Both the position numbers and the translations under genes were made by a program. DNA of 6,852 nt from an uncultured Pseudobdellovibrionaceae bacterium. GTDB taxonomy: Bacteria > Bdellovibrionota > Bdellovibrionia > Bdellovibrionales > Bdellovibrionaceae. Location: assembly GCA_937900305.1 (NCBI GenBank), contig CALCCV010000250.1, positions 1 through 6,852 on the forward strand. The letters run 5' to 3'. Under the pieces are notes generated by a model. That model saw nothing but the letters and a program-made list of their open reading frames with translations. It was not told the origin of the DNA and searched no databases. This document shows positions 1 through 5,459 of the stretch, in pieces. The stretch's first letter is position 1. Every line of letters begins with the position of its first letter.

Positions 1-1
1 G

Positions 2-70
2 GTGTTCTCGGACTCCGAGGTGATCGCTTGCAGTTTAGACAATCCAGAAGCGTGCGAAGCGTGCCAGTGA
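2..70 (+). CDS. nrdA: Ribonucleoside-diphosphate reductase alpha subunit, C-terminal tip (partial)
   Basis: Only the last 22 residues are in the window (reading frame 2, TGA at 68-70); the gene begins upstream. The tail ends CSLDNPEACEACQ, with Cys18 and Cys21 of the visible fragment forming a CxxC pair two residues from the terminus. In class I ribonucleotide reductases the large subunit carries such a flexible cysteine tail, which re-reduces the active-site disulfide after each turnover and is itself reduced by thioredoxin or glutaredoxin. Identity is supported mainly by position: the next gene, 52 bp downstream on the same strand, is an unmistakable nrdB. The cysteine-pair segment is encoded by a perfect tandem 9-bp duplication (47-64). 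With so few residues the call rests on context plus the tail motif, but both agree. Confidence 0.85.
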   Translation: MFSDSEVIACSLDNPEACEACQ

Positions 71-110
71 CCCCTAGTGCGAAGCTCGTGCCGTCAATCA
101 ACATCTTGCT

Positions 111-117
111 AAGGAGG
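111..117 (+). promoter_or_regulatory. Ribosome binding site of nrdB
   Basis: AAGGAGG, a near-perfect Shine-Dalgarno sequence, lies 5 nt before a GTG codon at 123. It fixes the GTG as the nrdB start and suggests strong, independent ribosome loading on nrdB rather than coupling to nrdA. Confidence 0.9.
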
Positions 118-122
118 ACATC

Positions 123-1121
123 GTGATTTTAGATCCAGGATTCAATCTCACTCTGCGACCCATGAAGTATCCTATCTTTTTTGAAATGTACAAAAATGGA
201 ATCAAAAACACCTGGACCGTAGACGAAGTGGATTTTTCGACAGACCTTGTGGACCTTCACTCGAAGATGTCAGCCAGTGAAAAACACATGATCGGTCGTC
301 TAGTGGCCTTTTTTGCTACTGGTGATTCGATCGTCGGTAACAATCTGGTTTTGAATCTTTATAAACACATCAATTCTCCAGAAGCTCGACTGTATCTTTC
401 TCGGCAACTGTATGAAGAAGCTTTGCATGTTCAGTTTTACCTGACACTTTTGGATTCATACCTGCCTGATCACAAAGAGCGGGAAGAGGCCTTCTCGGCG
501 ATCAACAACATCCCGTCAATTCAGGCCAAGGCGCAATTTTGTTTCAAGTGGATGGATTCCATCAATACCCTGGACTCGCTGCAAACCCAAGAGGATCGGC
601 GACGTTTTTTGATGAATCTGATCTGCTTTGCCACTTGCATTGAAGGTCTGTTCTTTTTTGCGGCCTTTGCGTATGTTTATTTCTTACGTTCGAAGGGTTT
701 GTTGCAAGGACTCGCGACGGGAACAAACTGGGTGTTTCGCGATGAAAGTATGCACATCGCTTTTGCGACCGAAGTGATCAACAATGTTCGTCGCGAAGAG
801 CCTTCGCTATTTAACGAGGGCATGAATGACATGGTCACGCAGATGCTGGAAGACGCAATTGATTGTGAAATGGGTTTTGCGAAAGACATGCTGGCACTTG
901 GAGTGGCAGGTTTGTCACTGAAAGACATGCGTCAGTATTTGGAATACGTTGCTGATTTGCGACTCGAGAGTCTCAACATTGCCCCTCGCTACAACGTCAA
1001 AAATCCATTTTCATTTATGGAATTGCAAGACATGCAAGAACTGGCGAACTTTTTCGAACGCAGAGTCTCGGCTTACCAAGTGGGTGTGACCGGACAAGTT
1101 TCGTTTGATGAAGCTTTTTAG
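123..1121 (+). CDS. nrdB: Class I ribonucleoside-diphosphate reductase, beta (R2) subunit
   Basis: This cytosolic, dimeric ferritin-like protein makes and stores the radical used by NrdA to reduce ribonucleoside diphosphates to deoxyribonucleotides. At 332 aa it is close to full family length. All six expected metal ligands can be placed by comparison with E. coli R2: Asp68, Glu99, His102 (in YEEALH), Glu174 (in CIEGLFF), Glu208 and His211 (in RDESMH). The residue equivalent to the radical Tyr122 of E. coli is Tyr106 (HVQFY), so this looks like a tyrosyl-radical enzyme rather than the Phe-containing Chlamydia (class Ic) type; the metal itself cannot be read from sequence. The C-terminus, VSFDEAF, looks like the usual R1-docking tail. 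The GTG start is fixed by AAGGAGG 5 nt upstream. It lies in an operon behind nrdA, and its stop codon is 2 nt before the next gene. Confidence 0.97.
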   Translation: MILDPGFNLTLRPMKYPIFFEMYKNGIKNTWTVDEVDFSTDLVDLHSKMSASEKHMIGRLVAFFATGDSIVGNNLVLNLYKHINSPEARLYLSRQLYEEALHVQFYLTLLDSYLPDHKEREEAFSAINNIPSIQAKAQFCFKWMDSINTLDSLQTQEDRRRFLMNLICFATCIEGLFFFAAFAYVYFLRSKGLLQGLATGTNWVFRDESMHIAFATEVINNVRREEPSLFNEGMNDMVTQMLEDAIDCEMGFAKDMLALGVAGLSLKDMRQYLEYVADLRLESLNIAPRYNVKNPFSFMELQDMQELANFFERRVSAYQVGVTGQVSFDEAF

Positions 1122-1123
1122 TC

Positions 1124-2098
1124 TTGAAATCAAAGAGTCTTGAAATCTCTCTTTGGCTGATCTTTTTGCTGGTGAGTTTTGGCCTGGGCTTCGGCCATGG
1201 CCGATTTCGGCCAGACTCGGAAGTGCAGAATTTAAAAGCCAAAGAGATCAAGATCTTGGTTTCGCAAGATGGCGTTTTAGCGCCAAACTTTTTAAGTCTT
1301 CTTGAATTCGAAACTGGCTCAAAGATCCAAGTGACGGTAGAGCCCGAATGGCAAAAGTTTCAAGCCAATGTGATCGCCAGCAATGGATATCATCTTTTGG
1401 TGGCGCCCTCACATTGGTTTCGCGCGCTGGAGCAGTACGATCAGCTCCTGAGAATTTCAGATCTGGCTCAACAGCTACCGCTTTCACCGGACTTTCCCAT
1501 GTCCCCGACCTCGGTGCCCATTGGTTGGTTTGTCACAGAGTTCTGGCGAACAACGTCCTCACCGCCTGCTAAATTCTCAGACATTCAAAATTTCTATTTG
1601 TTTCGTGATGAAAGCTTAACTAAATCCCGCATGTTGAGTTGGGAAAAGCGCGGCGATGTGGATTTACGAAAAAAAACCGTACATCTTTTGCAACTGAGTG
1701 AATTGGTTAGGACCATGCCCACTCCCGGAACGGTCGTCGAACGCCCACACACTTTACCACCGCTGAGTTTGCAATCAATGTTGGAAAAAGTGAAAGACGC
1801 CTCTGATCTTCAACCTGGATTTTTAACTTTTTGCATCGCAATTCCTCGCAGTTCAAATGACATCGAACTTTCGCGTTCATTGACCCAAAGCTGGTTTCGC
1901 GATCCGGTTTACGCCAATTTTTTGCAGACCTCGCCGTTCGCTTCCACGCTCACAAACACCGAACGCTTTCTCGCCGAAATTCGCAAGAAGGCAAGCTATC
2001 TTCGTTATCTCGAGATCTCGCGCTACACGATCGTTGGCGAATGGGACAACGTCGGCTTTGAGCGGCTGCGAGAAGAGTACAATCTCGTTTATCGGTGA
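1124..2098 (+). CDS. Putative envelope protein with periplasmic-binding-protein-like N-terminal region
   Basis: Predicted 324 aa. Residues 9-24 are a hydrophobic stretch preceded by a basic N-terminus (KSK), so the protein is probably exported or anchored in the inner membrane; I see neither a clear AxA cleavage site nor a lipobox. Residues 43-114 read like the start of a type-1 extracellular solute-binding protein: a first beta strand (IKILVSQD), an LLEFETGSKIQV segment, then YHLLVAPSHWFRALEQYDQL, which matches the order in PotD-type polyamine binders. The rest (a prolin-rich stretch near 120-150 and an aromatic, charged C-terminus) I do not recognise. No ABC permease or ATPase is nearby. 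The TTG start is the first possible start in this frame, as a stop codon lies just upstream at 1109-1111; the GAAG at 1110-1113 is a weak ribosome site. Being 2 nt behind nrdB, it is probably co-transcribed with it. The ligand is unknown. Confidence 0.7.
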   Translation: MKSKSLEISLWLIFLLVSFGLGFGHGRFRPDSEVQNLKAKEIKILVSQDGVLAPNFLSLLEFETGSKIQVTVEPEWQKFQANVIASNGYHLLVAPSHWFRALEQYDQLLRISDLAQQLPLSPDFPMSPTSVPIGWFVTEFWRTTSSPPAKFSDIQNFYLFRDESLTKSRMLSWEKRGDVDLRKKTVHLLQLSELVRTMPTPGTVVERPHTLPPLSLQSMLEKVKDASDLQPGFLTFCIAIPRSSNDIELSRSLTQSWFRDPVYANFLQTSPFASTLTNTERFLAEIRKKASYLRYLEISRYTIVGEWDNVGFERLREEYNLVYR

Positions 2099-2113
2099 TT
2101 CTTTCCCTGTGTG

Positions 2114-2127
2114 AGCTGTCGACAGCT
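2114..2127. repeat. 14-bp perfect palindrome between convergent genes
   Basis: AGCTGTCGACAGCT is its own reverse complement and fills the middle of the 34-bp gap between two convergent genes. The octamer TGTGAGCT also occurs twice here (2110-2117 and 2127-2134). As RNA it would fold into a 5-bp stem with a TCGA loop on either strand. There is no T-tract on either side, so it is at best a weak bidirectional terminator; a protein-binding site is an alternative. Confidence 0.5.
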
Positions 2128-2132
2128 GTGAG

Positions 2133-2663
2133 CTATTGAACTCGAATGACCTGTATGGTCTGAAGGCTACCAACATCTGAGCGAATTTCTTGTGATTCGC
2201 TGTCGATCCCGATGATTTCAAGGTCTATATTTTGAAAGGACGTAGTCGTCAAAAGATCCGTGATCGCAAAGACGGCCAAATATCTGCCCCCTGTGCATCG
2301 CAGCTCCGTGCGCCCACCCGCCACTTGCGCAGGATAGTAAGCATGAAAAACAGTGGAATCAAAAGTAATGACAATTTTATTTTGTGGGTAAGTTGAGCCA
2401 CTGCAATCCCCAGCCAACTCTAAAACTTTTTGCGCCGGCCGCACTTGAATACTCTGGCCATTGCTCACACCAATATAGAGTTTGTCTGCCGATGGCGTGC
2501 TGTCAACACAACCAGACTCTGGGCAAGTTTCTTTAGCGACGTAAGAACCTGCTAAACTGTTTCCTGCCGTGGAGTTACAGCCCGATAGAAAAAGAAAGGC
2601 CGCTCCCATCGTCAAAACACCGAGACATTTCATCAAACCCAAAGCGACTGTAGATTTCCCCAT
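2133..2663 (-). CDS. Small lipoprotein of unknown function
   Basis: Predicted 176 aa. The N-terminus is a type II signal peptide: a basic residue at 3, a hydrophobic core, then the lipobox LSGC with the lipidated cysteine at position 29 followed by Asn30. The mature part holds four further cysteines (47, 52, 87, 123), enough for two disulfides, and is rich in short beta-strand-like segments (KLYIGV, KIVITF, RYLAVFAI, IDLEIIGI), suggesting a compact beta protein in the periplasm or on the outer membrane. I recognise no family. The ATG at 2663 is preceded by AGAGAG 3 nt away. The internal Met11 would also give a good lipoprotein signal but has no ribosome site. It lies 169 bp downstream of the HTTM gene on the same strand and converges with the gene ending at 2098, so it may have its own promoter. 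Confidence 0.8.
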   Translation of the reverse strand: MGKSTVALGLMKCLGVLTMGAAFLFLSGCNSTAGNSLAGSYVAKETCPESGCVDSTPSADKLYIGVSNGQSIQVRPAQKVLELAGDCSGSTYPQNKIVITFDSTVFHAYYPAQVAGGRTELRCTGGRYLAVFAITDLLTTTSFQNIDLEIIGIDSESQEIRSDVGSLQTIQVIRVQ

Positions 2664-2779
2664 ACGCTCTCTAGAATAACAGAGGATTTCGAGTCTGTAG
2701 ATCCAGAACTGACAAATTGACCAGAAATGAAACGGATCGTCTTGAGAAAAACTGGCACCGAGGTTTTATTCGAAGACAT

Positions 2780-2797
2780 CTCAGGCTCGGAGCCGAG
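2780..2797 (-). terminator. GC-rich stem-loop downstream of the HTTM gene
   Basis: About 36 nt beyond the stop codon of the HTTM gene, the - strand can form a 7-bp GC-rich stem (CTCGGCT paired with AGCC and GAG across a single bulged T) with a CCG loop. It could protect or end the HTTM transcript. No T-run follows, so it is not a canonical intrinsic terminator, and the call is tentative. Confidence 0.25.
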
Positions 2798-2832
2798 GGG
2801 GTTCACTGACCCGGGACTTAGGTGTGTTCTGA

Positions 2833-3879
2833 TCAGGTGGTGACCTTTGGTCGCCGAGCCTTTACCACCATTTTTGGTTTACGAGCAGGGAGCTTTCGCG
2901 TTTTCCAAAGTTGTTCGAACTGTGGCGATGGCCACTCCGAACGATCCCAAAACAGAATGTACGTACTCACCATCAACACTGAAAACGGCATCAAACCAAG
3001 GGTCATTCCGATGCCCAAATGAAAAATGAGACCAGTGAGGATCCAAGGATTTCTCAACTTGGGTGTCAACATGGCCGCCGGAAAATAAACTTCAAAAATC
3101 AAAGTCGAAAAGGTCATGACCGGAATCACTAGCGGAAAATATTTGAGAAATGAAAAATCGAAGAGCGCCAGCTGTTTATTCATCATGACCGTCCAAAGCG
3201 CCGTCCCATCCCACCAACTGGCCCCTTTGAGTTTTTCAAAACCAGTGTACGCATAAATGATTCCCAGCTGAAGTTGGAGGAATCTGTAGCCAATGGTACT
3301 AAAAGCCTGACTCCAGTTGTGGGGAAAAGAATTTGGGCTTCGTGATGTTGTCAAAAAAGTATTATGTTGCAGGATCCAAATCTTTGAAAAAAGATCGGGC
3401 CATCTTTTTCGGATCCATGCTTTGAGGCTGAGACGTTCGGAATGTTGGGTGATCGAAAGATAGAGCAAGAGAATTCCACCGATGTAATCAGCCCCGAAGA
3501 GGACGCCATAATTTCGTTCGGTAAAACCGGTGTAAATGACCCACGCAAAAACTGTAAATATCCGTGGTAAAAATCCAATCGTAACCAAAAACAGCAGGGC
3601 TATCAGCGCAAGGTGCATTCCGGAAGCCCAGGCATCGGGCCAAAAGAAGGCCGCCACCGAAGGCCGATAGGCTTCGTTTAACAAGCTAAGGGCTTCACTT
3701 CGAGGAATCAGACTTCGTTCATCATAGTAAGCCATATTTGACTGACGAAAAATCGCTAGATAAAGAAGCGTCAATCCCACCAGCCATCGCACAATGGCCA
3801 ACCGTCGCAGTGAAATGGGTGCGAACCAAAATTTTCGAAACCATTGCCAAGGTCGTTGCAGTGTTAACGCCAAACTCAC
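2833..3879 (-). CDS. HTTM-domain (vitamin K-dependent gamma-carboxylase-like) membrane protein
   Basis: Predicted 348 aa and strongly hydrophobic, with membrane segments near residues 25-43, 86-104, 106-118, 128-144, 197-213, 248-272, 279-297 and 299-311. The pattern is that of the HTTM family: an early PISLRRLAIVRWLVGLTLLY segment, a YTGFEKLKGASWWDGTAL motif (211-228) and a late FHLGIGMTLGLMPFSVLM segment (286-303). The domain is shared with eukaryotic vitamin-K-dependent gamma-glutamyl carboxylase, but bacterial members mostly have no proven reaction, so I do not assign carboxylase activity. The C-terminal tail is basic (RKLPARKPK onward) and probably cytosolic. The frame stays open to 4038 and an ATG lies at 3897, but GTG at 3879 is the better start: GGAGG lies 4 nt before it and it overlaps the upstream stop as GTGA. 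The pair is therefore translationally coupled. Confidence 0.85.
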   Translation of the reverse strand: MSLALTLQRPWQWFRKFWFAPISLRRLAIVRWLVGLTLLYLAIFRQSNMAYYDERSLIPRSEALSLLNEAYRPSVAAFFWPDAWASGMHLALIALLFLVTIGFLPRIFTVFAWVIYTGFTERNYGVLFGADYIGGILLLYLSITQHSERLSLKAWIRKRWPDLFSKIWILQHNTFLTTSRSPNSFPHNWSQAFSTIGYRFLQLQLGIIYAYTGFEKLKGASWWDGTALWTVMMNKQLALFDFSFLKYFPLVIPVMTFSTLIFEVYFPAAMLTPKLRNPWILTGLIFHLGIGMTLGLMPFSVLMVSTYILFWDRSEWPSPQFEQLWKTRKLPARKPKMVVKARRPKVTT

Positions 3880-4412
3880 TGGCCCTCCGGATGGCATAGA
3901 TAATTTGATTCGTAGGTTTGCATCTCGCCGACGGTCGCGCTGCCAGCATTTACCAGGTACTTTTCCAACGGAGTGATCAGCTTGACCGTGTGAGTGAGTG
4001 AAACATCGCGAACATTTGGTTCCAATCGACACAGCCACGGAGCTAAGTAATGTTCAATGCGGCTCATGTCTAAAACTAAAAATCGCATCAAATAAAGGTC
4101 TCGACGCCGACTCATATTCGCAGTGGGTTGCTCGCCCTCTGCGGGGAAAAGTCCGGCTCGACTGGTGCCGTTTTCAAAATTCAATTCATAACGAAAATAC
4201 ATGATGTGTGCGGGATCTGGTGAAAAAAAATTCCAACTGGAATTCAACATCAAAAAATTTCCCCATTCGGCCATAGGTTGCAAATATCGTCGACCAAGAA
4301 AGGATCCATAATTAGGTAAAAGTAAAATGGCCATGAAATGGAACAGGATGACCGGCGTGAGGATCGGCACAATCAGATTGCGCGAAAGAGATTTCGAAGT
4401 TTTTACTGCCAT
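3876..4412 (-). CDS. Small membrane-anchored protein with WNFFSPDP motif, partner of the HTTM protein
   Basis: Predicted 178 aa. One hydrophobic segment (about residues 13-32) serves as an N-terminal anchor, and the rest is polar and probably periplasmic. After the anchor comes WGNFLMLNSSWNFFSPDP (50-67), then a strand-rich part beginning MYFRYELNFENG. An aromatic W-x-F-F-x-P-x-P element just after a membrane helix, followed by a beta-rich part, is reminiscent of DUF5819-type proteins, which I believe are often encoded beside HTTM genes; this link is from memory and not proven here. Its TGA stop overlaps the GTG of the HTTM gene by 4 nt, so the two products are probably made together and may form a complex. 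The ATG at 4412 has no good ribosome site. Another ATG at 4425, behind GGGGAAG, is in a different frame. Confidence 0.75.
   Translation of the reverse strand: MAVKTSKSLSRNLIVPILTPVILFHFMAILLLPNYGSFLGRRYLQPMAEWGNFLMLNSSWNFFSPDPAHIMYFRYELNFENGTSRAGLFPAEGEQPTANMSRRRDLYLMRFLVLDMSRIEHYLAPWLCRLEPNVRDVSLTHTVKLITPLEKYLVNAGSATVGEMQTYESNYLCHPEGQ
3884..3888 (-). promoter_or_regulatory. Ribosome binding site of the HTTM gene
   Basis: On the - strand GGAGG is followed by GCCA and then GTG at 3879. It lies inside the last codons of the upstream gene. The competing ATG at 3897 has only an AT-rich, non-Shine-Dalgarno sequence before it, so this site decides the start. Confidence 0.8.
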
Positions 4413-4455
4413 CTGTGTTCATCATAGTGAGCGCTTCCCCTCGGCGCAAGTTGCG

Positions 4456-4477
4456 TCTCACTCAAACTCTCACTCAA
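4456..4477. repeat. 10-bp direct repeat in the divergent intergenic region
   Basis: TCTCACTCAA occurs at 4456-4465 and again at 4468-4477, a 12-bp period. It lies 44 bp upstream of the start of the HTTM-partner gene, where an activator or repressor of that - strand operon could bind. The function is inferred from position only. Confidence 0.4.
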
Positions 4478-4498
4478 CACACGCACCTTTTGCGACCT

Positions 4499-4516
4499 GT
4501 ACCAAAGCCTTGGTAC
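4499..4516. promoter_or_regulatory. 18-bp inverted repeat, candidate operator or attenuator hairpin
   Basis: GTACCAA, a 4-nt spacer (AGCC), then TTGGTAC: perfect 7-bp arms. It lies 118 bp upstream of the regulator's GTG start. The size and symmetry suit a dimeric DNA-binding protein, possibly the TIGR02147 protein itself. On the + strand it is followed by GATTTTT, so as RNA it would also be a hairpin plus T-run, that is, a modest intrinsic terminator or attenuator. No + strand gene lies immediately upstream that would need termination. Confidence 0.5.
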
Positions 4517-4634
4517 GATTTTTACCTTTCCATTCCACCAAACGGTAGATTTCTAAAGTCATTGGGCTTAAAACCTACATCAGTCGCAGGTCAGCGCGAA
4601 GCACGCGAAGGTCCCCCGACCCACCAGGAGTTTT

Positions 4635-5459
4635 GTGGAGCAAGAAGCCTTACAGCGAGTTCTCAAAGAAGCTTATTTAAAGCAGAAGTTGAAGAATTCG
4701 AGCTATTCTTTGCGAGCTTTTTCAAGAAAGCTCAAGATGCAGCCCTCCGCCGTTTCTGAAATCATGAAGGGCCAGCGGCGTGTGAGTATAAAACTGGCCA
4801 CCCGTATTGTGGGTCACCTCAATCTCCACCCCAAAGATGCAAGGAGAGTCTTATCGCTTTTTGCAGACTCTCCGAAGGTCGAAGACTCTGCCGCCCAAGA
4901 AGAATTGAGCCACGAAATTTTTTCCCTAATCTCGGAGTGGCAGCACTACGCCATTTTATCGCTTGTTGAAACTCAGGATTTTCAAAACGACGTCGTTTGG
5001 ATTGCCGAACGCCTGAACTTAAGAAAGTCGGAGGCAAAGGGAGCCGTCGAACGATTAATTCGGCTGGGTCTTTTAAAAGAAGAGGGTCAAGAATTGAAAG
5101 CCACGGGCAAGGCTTTTCGCACCTCAGATGGGATTCATTCTGCAGCCGTTCAGCACGCCCACCTGGCGAGCTTTGAGTTGGCAAAGCAAGTTCTAGAAAC
5201 CGTAGACGTCGAGGTTCGAGATTTCACTTCGATGACGTTCGCAACCCGGGCTGATCTTTTGCCCGAAGCTAAAAAACTCATCCGTGAATTTTACGGAAAA
5301 ATGAATTCACTTCTAGAGAATACATCCCAGCCAAATGAAGTTTATCAAATGAATATACAATTGTTGCCGCTGACTTCTGTGCGAGAGGTCCCATCGGTCT
5401 CGGTGCCGACATCGATGCCACTTGCTAAAAGGTCTGCGGACGTTGAGGGGGAACTGTGA
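4635..5459 (+). CDS. TIGR02147-family helix-turn-helix regulator
   Basis: Predicted 274 aa and cytosolic. The N-terminal 75 residues hold an XRE-like helix-turn-helix (YSLRAFSRKLKMQPSAVSEI, 24-43, then MKGQRRVSIKLATRIVGHL). The centre reads as the DUF4423/TIGR02147 domain: EWQHYAILSLV (101-111), a second winged-helix-like part (WIAERLNLRKSEAKGAVERL, 122-141, then GLLKE), a VQHAHLASFELAKQ segment (172-185) and the closing VYQMNIQLLPLT (236-247). The last 27 residues look disordered. This family is abundant in Bdellovibrio and Fibrobacter-like bacteria; its members are probably transcription regulators, but targets are largely unknown. The start is GTG, with AGGAG 4 nt before it. Its stop overlaps the GTG of the next gene (GTGA), which makes that exported protein its likely functional partner. 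The 18-bp inverted repeat upstream could be an autoregulatory site. Confidence 0.9.
   Translation: MEQEALQRVLKEAYLKQKLKNSSYSLRAFSRKLKMQPSAVSEIMKGQRRVSIKLATRIVGHLNLHPKDARRVLSLFADSPKVEDSAAQEELSHEIFSLISEWQHYAILSLVETQDFQNDVVWIAERLNLRKSEAKGAVERLIRLGLLKEEGQELKATGKAFRTSDGIHSAAVQHAHLASFELAKQVLETVDVEVRDFTSMTFATRADLLPEAKKLIREFYGKMNSLLENTSQPNEVYQMNIQLLPLTSVREVPSVSVPTSMPLAKRSADVEGEL

Larger units (their letters stand above)
4413..4634. promoter_or_regulatory. Divergent intergenic regulatory region
   Basis: These 222 bp separate the - strand HTTM operon from the + strand regulator operon and must hold promoters for both. Seen in it: a 10-bp direct repeat (4456-4477), an 18-bp inverted repeat (4499-4516) followed by TTTTT, a 7-bp direct repeat CGCGAAG (4595-4601 and 4604-4610), and a GGTC/GACC mini-stem just before the AGGAG ribosome site. 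A possible but weak -10 (TAGATT at 4546-4551) has TTTACC 19 bp upstream. I cannot name a promoter on either strand with confidence. No convincing small gene was found here. Confidence 0.6.

Noticed and set aside
677..928. Open frame on the - strand within nrdB
   Set aside because: It is the antisense shadow of a fully conserved nrdB and has no independent signals.
2687..2715. A possible promoter on the - strand for the lipoprotein: TTGTCA with TCGAAA 17 bp downstream
   Set aside because: The -10 half matches the consensus in only three of six positions, too weak to list as a feature.
2727..2843. A 38-codon + strand frame starting MKRIVLRKTG
   Set aside because: There is no ribosome site before the ATG, it runs into the end of the opposite-strand HTTM gene, and it resembles nothing I know. 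It is most likely chance.
3880..4038. N-terminal extension of the HTTM protein to 4038, or an ATG start at 3897
   Set aside because: The extension overlaps the upstream gene by up to 163 nt, reads as polar and cysteine/arginine-rich rather than HTTM-like, and the ATG has no ribosome site; GTG 3879 has GGAGG and a GTGA overlap.
4415..4759. A 114-codon + strand frame starting in the divergent region and overlapping the regulator
   Set aside because: Its start is a codon in a promoter region with no supporting ribosome site, its composition is low-complexity Thr/His/Arg-rich, and most of its end is another frame of the real regulator gene.
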